A stretch of DNA of 24,327 nt from an uncultured Lachnospiraceae bacterium (GTDB lineage Bacteria; Bacillota_A; Clostridia; Lachnospirales; Lachnospiraceae), in the NCBI GenBank assembly GCA_910585355.1, contig CAJUDN010000046.1, positions 1-24,327 of the forward strand, written 5' to 3'. This document shows positions 15,176-23,302 of this stretch, piece after piece. The notes below the pieces were generated by a model. It was not told the DNA's origin, did not search any database, and saw nothing but the letters and a program-made list of their open reading frames with translations. The first letter of the stretch is position 1. The number at the start of each line of letters is the position of its first letter. Made by a program: the position numbers and the translations under genes.

Positions 15176-15520
15176 ATGAAAAGATTTCATTCATTAAAGA
15201 AAAACAGTGAATTTCAGACGGTTTACCGGACTGGAAAATCTTATGCAAACAAGTATCTGGTTATGTATGTGCTGCACACAGGAAGGAAAGAGACCAGGAT
15301 TGGCATTTCCGCCAGTAAAAAGATTGGAAACAGTGTGGTAAGGCACCGTTTTGCAAGACTCATACGAGAAAGCTTCCGATTAAATGAAGACATGATAATA
15401 GATGGAAAAGACATCATTGTGGTCGCAAGAACTGCGGCAAGGGACAAAAAATTCGACAAAATTGAAAGCGCGTTTCTGCATTTGTGTGGACTGCATAACA
15501 TTTTAAAGGAATCGAAGTGA
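15176..15520 (+). CDS. rnpA: Ribonuclease P protein component
   Basis: This small basic protein binds the RNase P RNA and helps it cleave the 5' leader from precursor tRNAs. The ATG at 15176 gives 114 residues and follows GGAG; a TTG one codon upstream is not preferred. The N-terminus MKRFHSLKKNSEFQTVYRTGKSY is typical in pattern, and the RNA-contacting RNR-type motif appears as SVVRHRFARLIRESFR around residues 59-74. The last four bases overlap the yidD start, so the two are translationally coupled. Confidence 0.95.
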   Translation: MKRFHSLKKNSEFQTVYRTGKSYANKYLVMYVLHTGRKETRIGISASKKIGNSVVRHRFARLIRESFRLNEDMIIDGKDIIVVARTAARDKKFDKIESAFLHLCGLHNILKESK

Positions 15521-15738
15521 GAGGTTTGATAAAACGAATTTTAATTGGTATGGTGAAATTTTACAGGAAGTTTATTTCTCCATGTATGGGCCCTCACTGT
15601 ATTTATACGCCTACATGCTCCCAATACGCCTTGGAGGCATTGGAAAAATATGGCGCTATAAAAGGTACGTATCTTGCTTGTAAGCGGATTCTTCGCTGTC
15701 ATCCGCTTGCAAAGGGCGGTTATGATCCAGTTCCGTAA
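15517..15738 (+). CDS. yidD: Membrane protein insertion efficiency factor YidD
   Basis: YidD is a small membrane-associated protein that assists YidC-dependent insertion. The 73 residues contain the conserved FYRKFISPCMGPHCIYTPTC segment followed by SQYALEALEKYG and the C-terminal HPLAKGGYDPVP, all family hallmarks. An amphipathic basic N-terminus is present. The start is a GTG overlapping the rnpA stop (GTGA); an internal ATG at residue 12 is possible but would remove part of the amphipathic helix. yidC follows after 21 bp. Confidence 0.93.
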   Translation: MRGLIKRILIGMVKFYRKFISPCMGPHCIYTPTCSQYALEALEKYGAIKGTYLACKRILRCHPLAKGGYDPVP

Positions 15739-15759
15739 GAAACCCCAGGAGGTTAAGGT

Positions 15760-17016
15760 ATGATTTTAACAAAGGCAGGGTCTATTTTAGGACCCATTGC
15801 GACGGTCCTTGGCTATGTCATGGACATTTTGTTCAAATTCACAGGTCAGTTTGGCATTTTTAATGTGGGTTTGTGTATTATCTTGTTTACCATCGTTATG
15901 AAGATGTTAATGATTCCTCTTACGATTAAACAGCAGAAAACAACAAAACTCATGTCTGTTATGAATCCTGAAATTCAGGCTATTCAGAAAAAGTATAAAG
16001 GTAAAACAGATAATGAATCCATGCAGCGTCAAAATGTGGAAATTCAAGCAGTATATGAGAAATATGGCACCAGTATGACGGGCGGATGTCTTCCACTTTT
16101 GATTCAGATGCCCATTCTTTTTGCCTTATATCGTGTTATTTATAATATTCCCGCATATGTACCGTCTGTAAGAGTCTATTTTGACAATGTGGTAAATCCT
16201 CTTATGGGGCAGGCGGGATATGTGGAAAAATTACAGGGAATTTCAGATATTATGAAGGCGACCGCTGTAAATTCTCTGGATAAGTTTGACTTTACAAATG
16301 CCGATAAGCTTGTGGACTTGCTTTATAAGTTTACAACAGCCCAATGGCAGGAATTAGAAACTGCATTTCCGGCAATTTCTACGGTGATTGCTGAAAATGC
16401 AGAAATAATTGAAAAAATGAACACGTTCTTTGGTCTCAATATGGCCGAAGCTCCTGGCTGGGTGCCTTCCCTTGCATGGATTATTCCGATCCTTGCGGCA
16501 GTTACTCAGTGGTTTTCTGCAAAGCTTTTAAGCGGGCAGCAGCCAAAAGCAGATCCGGATAATCCGACAGCACAGTCCATGCAGATGATGACGACAACTA
16601 TGCCCCTGTTTTCTGCATTTATCTGTATTACCATGCCTGCGGGTCTTGGAATCTACTGGATTGCCACCAGCGTGGTTCAGATCTTGCAGCAAATTGCTAT
16701 CAATTCCTATATAGATAAAGTGGATATTGATGACATGGTTAAGAAAAATTTGGAGAAGGTTAATAAAAAGCGTGCAAAACAGGGACTTCCTCCGGCTAAG
16801 ATTACTCAGAATGCAACTGCTTCCTTAAAGAGTATTCGTGATGAAGAGGAAAAGGAGAAAGTTGCAGAAGAAAGAAAAAAAGAACGTATTGCAAAGCAGA
16901 TTGAAGAATCCAGTAAGTATTATAATACCAACGCCAAGCCAGGCAGTATTGCGGCAAAAGCGGCTATGGTTCAGAAGTATAATGAAGCGCATGAAAAAAA
17001 AGGTAAGAATAAGTAG
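15760..17016 (+). CDS. yidC: Membrane protein insertase YidC/Oxa1
   Basis: This insertase integrates and folds membrane proteins, alone or with SecYEG. The 418 residues lack the large periplasmic domain of Gram-negative YidC and show the Gram-positive layout. A first hydrophobic segment near residue 37 is followed by a charged cytoplasmic loop (IKQQKTTKLMSVMNPEIQ), then further membrane spans and a long basic C-terminal tail after about residue 330. No lipobox cysteine is seen at the N-terminus. The groove arginine of Gram-positive members appears as Lys48. An extra loop of about 100 residues (about 130-230) is long compared with Bacillus SpoIIIJ. AGGAGG precedes the start, and jag follows after 12 bp. 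Confidence 0.94.
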   Translation: MILTKAGSILGPIATVLGYVMDILFKFTGQFGIFNVGLCIILFTIVMKMLMIPLTIKQQKTTKLMSVMNPEIQAIQKKYKGKTDNESMQRQNVEIQAVYEKYGTSMTGGCLPLLIQMPILFALYRVIYNIPAYVPSVRVYFDNVVNPLMGQAGYVEKLQGISDIMKATAVNSLDKFDFTNADKLVDLLYKFTTAQWQELETAFPAISTVIAENAEIIEKMNTFFGLNMAEAPGWVPSLAWIIPILAAVTQWFSAKLLSGQQPKADPDNPTAQSMQMMTTTMPLFSAFICITMPAGLGIYWIATSVVQILQQIAINSYIDKVDIDDMVKKNLEKVNKKRAKQGLPPAKITQNATASLKSIRDEEEKEKVAEERKKERIAKQIEESSKYYNTNAKPGSIAAKAAMVQKYNEAHEKKGKNK

Positions 17017-17028
17017 GGGGGTTCTATT

Positions 17029-17715
17029 ATGGAAATGATTACAGTAACTGCAAAAACCGTAGACGATGCGATTATACAGGCATCTGTGCAGCTTGGTGTA
17101 AGCAGTGATAAGCTTCAGTATGAAGTGGTTGAAAAAGGAAGTACAGGACTCCTTGGCGGTCTGATCGGTTCCAAGCCGGCAGTGATTCGTGTAAAAAAAG
17201 TGGATACTATTGATGATAAGGCATGCGAGTTTTTAAATTCTGTATTTCATGCCATGGGTATTTCTGTGGAAATAGATACAAAATTGAATGAAGAGGAGAA
17301 AGAGCTGGAAATAAATCTTTCCGGAAATGAAATGGGGATTCTCATTGGAAAGCGGGGACAAACCCTGGATTCTTTACAGTATCTTTTGAGTCTTGTTGTA
17401 AATAAAGAATCTAATGATTATCTTAGGGTAAAGCTGGATACGGAAAATTACCGCGAAAGAAGGAAGGATACTCTGGAAACTCTCGCTAAAAACATTGCTT
17501 ATAAAGTAAAAAGAACCAGACGTTCTGTTTCTTTAGAGCCAATGAACCCATATGAGAGAAGAATTATTCATTCTGCCCTTCAGAATGATAAATATGTATT
17601 TACCAGGAGTGAGGGAGAGGAGCCATTTCGTCATGTTGTCATTGCTTTAAAGAGAGAAGAACGCAGAGACAGAAGACCGCGGGGCGACAGAAACAGGGAA
17701 AAAGATTACGAATAA
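17029..17715 (+). CDS. jag: RNA-binding protein Jag/KhpB
   Basis: Jag (KhpB/EloR) is an RNA-binding regulator linked to cell elongation and small-RNA function in Gram-positives. The 228 residues comprise the Jag-N domain (to about residue 50, with the GLLGGLIGSKPA turn), a KH domain with GILIGKRGQTLDSL (about 104-117), and a C-terminal R3H domain with YERRIIH. The end is strongly basic and rich in Arg and Asp. It lies directly behind yidC with AGGGGGG just ahead of the start, the typical operon order. Confidence 0.93.
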   Translation: MEMITVTAKTVDDAIIQASVQLGVSSDKLQYEVVEKGSTGLLGGLIGSKPAVIRVKKVDTIDDKACEFLNSVFHAMGISVEIDTKLNEEEKELEINLSGNEMGILIGKRGQTLDSLQYLLSLVVNKESNDYLRVKLDTENYRERRKDTLETLAKNIAYKVKRTRRSVSLEPMNPYERRIIHSALQNDKYVFTRSEGEEPFRHVVIALKREERRDRRPRGDRNREKDYE

Positions 17716-17730
17716 GGCGAAAGAGAAACA

Positions 17731-17754
17731 GGGGTTGCTTATGGCAGCCCCTTT
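17731..17754 (+). terminator. Terminator after jag
   Basis: GGGGTTGC (17731-17738) pairs with GCAGCCCC (17744-17751) over a 5-nt loop, with one G-U pair. Only three T residues follow, so termination may be partial. The rest of the 168-bp gap to mnmE contains no gene and no promoter I would defend. Confidence 0.5.
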
Positions 17755-17883
17755 GTGTTATTATAGGAAAACAAATGCAGTTGTTTAATGGGGTTTCACA
17801 TTAACTTCCGCAGTGGATTTATGATGTTAATTGCAACTGTGATATATTGAGTAGTAAAAAAATAAAAGTAGTGAGATAAATCA

Positions 17884-19263
17884 ATGACAAATACAGATAC
17901 AATTGCGGCCATTGCAACGGCCATGGGAAATTCAGGGATTGGAATTGTAAGAATCAGCGGAAATGAAGCAATTTCCGTTGCCGATTGTATATTTAAATCC
18001 AAACAGAAAAATAAAAAGTTGTCTCAGGCGGAGAGTCATACCATTCATTATGGTTTTATTTGTGATGAAAATGAGATTATAGATGAGGTTCTTGTGATGG
18101 TCATGAAGGGACCGAGAAGTTTTACGGCTGAGGATACCATTGAAATTGATTGTCATGGCGGAGCGCTGGTGACAAGAAGAATTCTGGAGACTGTGTTAAA
18201 AGCCGGGGCCAGACTTGCTGAACCAGGTGAATTTACAAAACGTGCCTTTTTGAATGGGCGGATTGATTTGTCTCAGGCAGAAGCTGTTATTGATGTAATT
18301 AATGCACAAAATGAATATGCATTAAAGTCTTCCGTGGGACAGCTGCGGGGGAGTGTATCCGTTAAAATAAAAGAACTGAGAGAAAAAATTTTATATGAGA
18401 TTGCTTTTATTGAGTCAGCGTTAGATGACCCTGAACATATTTCTTTGGATGGTTATGGGGAAAATCTGATGCCAAAGATTAAAAAAATGGAACAGGATCT
18501 TTTAAAGTTGATTCGCTCTTCTTCCAGTGGACGGGTAATTGCCGAGGGGATAAAAACGGTAATCATTGGAAAACCAAACGCAGGAAAATCTTCGCTGATG
18601 AATGTTTTAGTGGGAGAGGATCGGGCTATTGTCACAGACATTGCCGGGACAACCAGGGATATTTTGGAAGAGCATATTAATCTTCAGGGAATCAGCCTCC
18701 ATATCATTGATACGGCAGGAATTCGAAGTACGAATGATCTTGTAGAAAAAATCGGTGTGGATAGGGCTATGGAAGCGGCAAAGGATGCTGACTTGATTAT
18801 TTATGTGGTGGACGGTTCCAGAGCCCTGGATGAAAATGACGTTAAAATCATGGAATTTATTAAAGGTAAAAAGGCTATTGTGCTTTTAAATAAGAGTGAC
18901 CTTAAAGCGCTTGTTTCTGTTGAAGAGATTACGAATAGAACGGGACATCAGGTTTTTTTAGTTTCTGCCAAAGAGGAAACAGGTATTGACAGACTGGAGG
19001 AAAAAATTAAGTCTCTGTTTTATGAAGGGGAAATTGACTTTAATGATCAGGTGTTAATTACCAATATGCGTCATAAAGAAGCGCTCAGAGAAGCGTTTGA
19101 AAGTATTCAAATGGTGGAAAAGAGTATTGAAGATGGAATGCCGGAAGACTTTTTTTCTATTGATTTGATGAATGCTTATGAGAAGCTGGGTTTGATTGTG
19201 GGTGAATCTGTGGAAGAAGATCTAATCAATGAAATTTTCAGTAAGTTTTGTATGGGAAAATAG
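17884..19263 (+). CDS. mnmE: tRNA modification GTPase MnmE
   Basis: With MnmG this protein builds the 5-(carboxymethyl)aminomethyl group on the wobble uridine U34 of certain tRNAs. Its 459 residues have the N-terminal tetrahydrofolate-binding domain (to about 118), a helical domain, and an inserted G domain. The G motifs are GKPNAGKS (229-236), AGTTRD, DTAG and NKSD. The C-terminus ends CMGK, the conserved C-(I/L/M)-G-K with the reaction-required cysteine. No strong ribosome binding site is seen (GTGAG about 10 nt upstream). mnmG follows 20 bp later, matching their joint action as a complex. Confidence 0.96.
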   Translation: MTNTDTIAAIATAMGNSGIGIVRISGNEAISVADCIFKSKQKNKKLSQAESHTIHYGFICDENEIIDEVLVMVMKGPRSFTAEDTIEIDCHGGALVTRRILETVLKAGARLAEPGEFTKRAFLNGRIDLSQAEAVIDVINAQNEYALKSSVGQLRGSVSVKIKELREKILYEIAFIESALDDPEHISLDGYGENLMPKIKKMEQDLLKLIRSSSSGRVIAEGIKTVIIGKPNAGKSSLMNVLVGEDRAIVTDIAGTTRDILEEHINLQGISLHIIDTAGIRSTNDLVEKIGVDRAMEAAKDADLIIYVVDGSRALDENDVKIMEFIKGKKAIVLLNKSDLKALVSVEEITNRTGHQVFLVSAKEETGIDRLEEKIKSLFYEGEIDFNDQVLITNMRHKEALREAFESIQMVEKSIEDGMPEDFFSIDLMNAYEKLGLIVGESVEEDLINEIFSKFCMGK

Positions 19264-19283
19264 CGGGAGATAAGGAGTAAATC

Positions 19284-21191
19284 ATGCCTTTTGTAGATGA
19301 AACTTACGATATTGTAGTTGTTGGAGCCGGTCATGCGGGTTGTGAAGCAGCGCTGGCTGCTGCCAGGCTTGGATTTGAGACGATTGTGTTTACGGTTAGT
19401 GTGGACAGTATTGCATTAATGCCGTGTAATCCTAATATTGGCGGAAGTTCCAAAGGACATTTGGTGAGAGAATTAGATGCTCTTGGCGGGGAAATGGGGA
19501 AAAATATTGATAAAACCTTTATTCAGTCTAAAATGCTGAATGAATCAAAAGGCCCTGCTGTTCATTCTCTTCGGGCTCAGGCGGATAAACAGGATTATAC
19601 AAAAGAAATGCGCCATGTTTTGGAAAATACAGATCATTTAACGGTGAGGCAGGCAGAAATATCTGAAATTTTAACAGAAATAGTGGTGAATCCCAGTTCT
19701 TCAGGAAAAAGAAAACGAATTATAGGAGTAAAAGCTTTTTCTGGCGCGGTATATCATTGCAGGGCTGTGGTTCTGGCGACAGGAGTTTATCTTAAAGCAA
19801 GATGTGTATACGGTGAAGTAAGCAATGCCACAGGGCCCAATGGGCTTCAAGCAGCCAATTATCTTTCGAATTCTTTAAAGGCTAATGGGGTTGAAATGTT
19901 CCGCTTTAAAACAGGAACTCCGGCCAGAGTGGATAAAAGATCCATTGATTTTTCTAAAATGGAGGAACAGTTTGGTGATAAAAAAATTGTACCTTTTTCT
20001 TTTTCGACGGATCCGGAATCCATACAGAAAGAACAGATTTCCTGTTGGTTGACTTATACCAATGAAAATACACATAAAATTATTCGTGATAATTTGGACA
20101 GGTCGCCTTTGTTTTCAGGTGCCATTGAGGGAACCGGACCAAGATATTGTCCGTCTATTGAAGATAAGGTGGTAAAATTCCCAGATAAGGACAGACATCA
20201 GGTATTTGTGGAGCCTGAGGGACTTTATACCAACGAAATGTATTTGAGCGGAATGTCCAGTTCGCTGCCAGAGGATGTTCAGTTTGCTATGTACCGGACA
20301 GTGCCTGGCCTGGAACATGTTAAAATTGTGCGGAATGCTTATGCCATTGAATATGATTGTATCAATCCCAGACAGTTAAACGCCTCTTTGGAATTTAAGC
20401 AGATAGAAGGTCTTTTTTCCGGCGGGCAGTTTAACGGAAGCTCCGGATATGAGGAGGCTGCTGTTCAGGGATTTATGGCTGGAGTCAATGCAGCGAGAAA
20501 ATTACAGGGAAGAGAGCCTGTGATACTGGATCGTTCCCAGGCATATATTGGTGTATTGATAGATGATCTTGTAACAAAGGAAAACCATGAGCCTTATCGT
20601 ATGATGACTTCCAGGGCTGAATATCGTCTGCTGTTGAGACAAGATAATGCGGATTTGAGGCTTAGAAAGATTGGATATGAAATAGGGCTGGTTAGTGAAA
20701 AAGAATATCAGTATATTTTATGGAAGGAACAGGCAATTGAAAAAGAAGTATCCCGTTTGGAGAAGGAAATTGTGGGAGCCAATGAAAACGTGCAGGAGTT
20801 TTTGAAGTTACACAATAGTACGCTTTTGAAATCGGGGACTACTTTAGCGGAACTTGTGAAAAGGCCGGAACTTTCTTATGAATTATTAAAAGAGTTGGAT
20901 AAAGACCGTCCGGAGCTTCCAGAAGACGTAAAAAAACAGGTTGACATAAATCTTAAATATGCGGGATATATTAAGCGGCAGATGCAGCAGGTAACTCAAT
21001 TTAAGAAACTGGAAAAGAAAAAATTGCCGGAAAATTTCGATTATTCTATTGTACAGAGTCTTCGCCTGGAGGCGGTGCAAAAGCTCAATTTATATCAGCC
21101 ATCGAATATTGGACAGGCATCCAGAATTTCCGGTGTTTCACCTGCAGATATTTCAGTATTAATGGTATATTTGGAACAAATGAGAAGATAG
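19284..21191 (+). CDS. mnmG: tRNA U34 modification enzyme MnmG (GidA)
   Basis: This FAD-dependent partner of MnmE uses NADH and methylene-tetrahydrofolate to modify wobble uridine. The 635 residues begin with a dinucleotide-binding fold, VVVGAGHAGCEAALAAARLG (residues 11-30), followed by MPCNPNIGGSSKGHL. The later GGQFNGSSGYEEAAVQG motif and the C-terminal helical tail (RISGVSPADISVLMVYLEQ) are characteristic. AAGGAG stands 6 nt before the ATG. rsmG follows after 33 bp. Confidence 0.97.
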   Translation: MPFVDETYDIVVVGAGHAGCEAALAAARLGFETIVFTVSVDSIALMPCNPNIGGSSKGHLVRELDALGGEMGKNIDKTFIQSKMLNESKGPAVHSLRAQADKQDYTKEMRHVLENTDHLTVRQAEISEILTEIVVNPSSSGKRKRIIGVKAFSGAVYHCRAVVLATGVYLKARCVYGEVSNATGPNGLQAANYLSNSLKANGVEMFRFKTGTPARVDKRSIDFSKMEEQFGDKKIVPFSFSTDPESIQKEQISCWLTYTNENTHKIIRDNLDRSPLFSGAIEGTGPRYCPSIEDKVVKFPDKDRHQVFVEPEGLYTNEMYLSGMSSSLPEDVQFAMYRTVPGLEHVKIVRNAYAIEYDCINPRQLNASLEFKQIEGLFSGGQFNGSSGYEEAAVQGFMAGVNAARKLQGREPVILDRSQAYIGVLIDDLVTKENHEPYRMMTSRAEYRLLLRQDNADLRLRKIGYEIGLVSEKEYQYILWKEQAIEKEVSRLEKEIVGANENVQEFLKLHNSTLLKSGTTLAELVKRPELSYELLKELDKDRPELPEDVKKQVDINLKYAGYIKRQMQQVTQFKKLEKKKLPENFDYSIVQSLRLEAVQKLNLYQPSNIGQASRISGVSPADISVLMVYLEQMRR

Positions 21192-21224
21192 TGATTATTC
21201 TTTTTATGGTAATGGAGAAAAAAG

Positions 21225-21956
21225 ATGACAGAGATGTTTGAAACTCTTCTGGATCGCGGATGTAAAGGAATTCCTCTCACCCTTTCCAGGGTGCAAAAGG
21301 AACAATTTTTTGAATATTATGAGCTTTTGGTTCAGTGGAATCGGGTAATGAATCTGACGACCATAACAGAAGTTTCTGATGTGATCACAAAACACTTTGT
21401 TGATAGTCTGCTTTTAATTCGTGTAATTTCTGGAGATGAAATATCGTCGTATCACTGTATGGATGTGGGTACTGGAGCAGGATTTCCGGGAATTCCCCTT
21501 AAAATAGCTTTTCCGGAGCTTCAGATTACGCTTTTAGATTCGCTTAATAAGAGAGTTGGTTTTCTAAATGAAGTGATTCAGAGACTTGAACTTACGAATA
21601 TTTTTGCGGTTCATGGAAGAGCTGAGGATTATGGAAGAAATATGAAATACAGGGAGCAGTATGATCTTTGTGTATCCAGAGCAGTTGCTAATTTGTCTAC
21701 ACTTTCAGAATATTGTATTCCTTTTGTGAAACAAGATGGCTTTTTTATCTCATATAAGTCCGGAAAAGCAGAGGATGAAATTTTGAAAGCTAGAATTGCT
21801 GTAAAAAAACTTGGAGGAGAGATGAAACCTGTTGTTTCTCTGTTTTTACCAGGGACTGATGTGGAAAGAATCTTTATTCCTATTAAAAAAATTGGAATAA
21901 CTCCTGAAAAATATCCGAGAAAAGCAGGAATGCCATCAAAGGAACCATTGAAATAA
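21225..21956 (+). CDS. rsmG: 16S rRNA (guanine-527-N7)-methyltransferase
   Basis: RsmG (GidB) methylates G527 of 16S rRNA using S-adenosylmethionine; loss of it often gives low-level streptomycin resistance. The 243 residues include the N-terminal NLTTITE motif (about 43-49) and the SAM-binding loop DVGTGAGFPGIPLKI (80-94). A further match is VSRAVANLSTLSEY, with the C-terminal KYPRKAGMPSKEPL that closes most RsmG proteins. GGAG sits 7 nt before the start. It is the last gene of the rightward block and is followed by the conserved element and terminator at 21993-22073. Confidence 0.95.
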   Translation: MTEMFETLLDRGCKGIPLTLSRVQKEQFFEYYELLVQWNRVMNLTTITEVSDVITKHFVDSLLLIRVISGDEISSYHCMDVGTGAGFPGIPLKIAFPELQITLLDSLNKRVGFLNEVIQRLELTNIFAVHGRAEDYGRNMKYREQYDLCVSRAVANLSTLSEYCIPFVKQDGFFISYKSGKAEDEILKARIAVKKLGGEMKPVVSLFLPGTDVERIFIPIKKIGITPEKYPRKAGMPSKEPLK

Positions 21957-21992
21957 GAAGGATGAATTTCCGATTAAAGTAATCCCAATTTG

Positions 21993-22035
21993 AAATACCG
22001 TTTTGTTTTTATGAGAATACTTTATTAGAGAGTAC
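21993..22035 (+). repeat. Conserved intergenic motif, copy 2
   Basis: This begins AAATACCGTT and ends GAGAGTAC and aligns with 203-244. Its mini-frame ATG AGA ATA CTT TAT TAG (22011-22028) encodes M-R-I-L-Y. It starts 37 bp after the rsmG stop, and the terminator hairpin begins 4 bp after it. The 5' flank (TAATCCCAATTT) also resembles that of copy 1, but the closing inverted repeat of copy 1 is not found here. Confidence 0.6.
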
Positions 22036-22038
22036 AAG

Positions 22039-22073
22039 AGCCTCAGCGTTAGTCCCATTACGCTGAGGCTTTT
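22039..22073 (+). terminator. Terminator after rsmG
   Basis: AGCCTCAGCG (22039-22048) and CGCTGAGGCT (22061-22070) form a perfect 10-bp GC-rich stem with a 12-nt loop, followed by a four-T run. The 155 bp from here to the next gene end show no feature I can support. Confidence 0.8.
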
Positions 22074-22228
22074 CGGTTTGTACATTTGAAAAAACATTTT
22101 GCGTACTTGGTCCAGGTATTTGTCAGATGATTTACTGGAAAATCCAATGCATCAGAAGAATGAATGGACAAAGAGGTTTGGTTAAATATAATGCAGATAA
22201 TACACTGTGTACCGGCTAATCGTTTTGT

Positions 22229-23179
22229 TTAATTAAAGAACATGGTTATAATGTTAGATACTTCATCTGGTTTTTCTAGTTGTGGTAAATGTTTAGTGTT
22301 TGATATTGTGGAAAACTCAATGGAGGGGTTACAAAGAGTATATTCTTTAATAGTATGATTGACTTTCGGTTTTTCTGATCCGCATAAAATGTAGATACTA
22401 TTGTTAATTTTTTCCAGTGACCGACTGATGTTACATTTCGTATAATTACATAATACGCTGGAATATATAGCCTTAGGTGAATCTCCAAGGTGTGCGGCCT
22501 CGAAGTATTTATCAATATATGATTGTTTTACATCATAAAGATTATAGAAATACTTTTCTTTAAATGATTCTTCAATAACATTTCTAGCTACTCCTATATG
22601 ATATAATAGAGTGCCAATAATTGGCATATCCAGAATCAGTCTGTAAAATTTTGCAGATTTTCCCGGAATCTGGGAGCAGGAAGCAAAACTTTCCGGGTTG
22701 ATAAACATAATTTTTTCAAATAAATCCGAATTATATCCGCAAGCCATAGTTACCAGAGAGGAGGAGGAACCGGACGTGATGACATTTGTACGGTGGCCTA
22801 TTTCTGATTTAATGAAATCATTGATTAGTTGAACATAAAGAAAATTTGTATAGGTTAAATTTGGTTTTTCTGAACGTCCACATCCTAAAAGGTCAATAGT
22901 ATAAATGGTATACTGGTTTTTTAATTGTGAAATTAGGTTGTCCCATTCGCATCCACTGGAGCTACTATCCAGGTCATGAATTAGAAGCAGGGGTTTTCCA
23001 TTTCCAATTTTTGTATAGTGAATATTTCCAAGACGCCATTTATAACAATGGGGTTCCTGTACGGACAAAAGATTTTTGGAAATGGCTGTCATTTTAATAT
23101 ATTTGTTAATTAAGGCAGTACCTGCAGCAGTTCCGGCAGACAGCAGAATAGCTGTAATGATTTTGTTTTTGGCTTTCAT
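22229..23179 (-). CDS. Membrane-anchored alpha/beta hydrolase
   Basis: This 316-residue protein has one N-terminal hydrophobic segment (about 7-27) and then an alpha/beta hydrolase fold. The fold shows through PLLLIHDLDSSS (oxyanion region, with HD where HG is usual), TIDLLGCGRSEKP and the nucleophile elbow GSSSS (137-141, probable Ser139). An acidic residue near CGSEKP (Glu269) and His297 in TKHLPQLEKP complete a plausible catalytic triad. The elbow differs from the common GxSxG by ending in Ser. GGAGG is well placed before the start. The substrate is unknown; esterase, lipase or haloperoxidase-like annotations would all be guesses. It is the only gene pointing toward the origin. Confidence 0.75.
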   Translation of the reverse strand: MKAKNKIITAILLSAGTAAGTALINKYIKMTAISKNLLSVQEPHCYKWRLGNIHYTKIGNGKPLLLIHDLDSSSSGCEWDNLISQLKNQYTIYTIDLLGCGRSEKPNLTYTNFLYVQLINDFIKSEIGHRTNVITSGSSSSLVTMACGYNSDLFEKIMFINPESFASCSQIPGKSAKFYRLILDMPIIGTLLYHIGVARNVIEESFKEKYFYNLYDVKQSYIDKYFEAAHLGDSPKAIYSSVLCNYTKCNISRSLEKINNSIYILCGSEKPKVNHTIKEYTLCNPSIEFSTISNTKHLPQLEKPDEVSNIITMFFN

Positions 23180-23224
23180 AAGTTCGAACCTCCAAAAATG
23201 ATGTTGCCTGTTGTTACTGTATTT

Positions 23225-23254
23225 ATTATAATATAATTATCCCCTTAATGACAA
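23225..23254 (-). promoter_or_regulatory. Promoter of the hydrolase gene
   Basis: On the minus strand the -35 is TTGTCA (23249-23254) and the -10 is TATAAT (23225-23230), with an 18-bp spacer. It lies 45 bp upstream of the hydrolase start and about 33 bp from the parS site. Confidence 0.6.
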
Positions 23255-23286
23255 TATTATTATGAAAAAAGTAAGAAGATTTAAAA

Positions 23287-23302
23287 TGTTTCACGTGAAA
23301 CA
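23287..23302. other. parS centromere site
   Basis: TGTTTCACGTGAAACA is a perfect match to the conserved 16-bp parS sequence bound by ParB/Spo0J. Here it sits within a 22-bp perfect palindrome (23284-23305). It is about 9.5 kb from the DnaA-box cluster, on the right arm, where parS sites are usual. ParB spreads from parS and loads SMC to segregate origins. No parA or parB is in the window. Confidence 0.9.

Noticed and set aside
22081..22228. Possible gene remnant between the rsmG terminator and the hydrolase
   Set aside because: All frames are interrupted and the short open pieces match no family I know.
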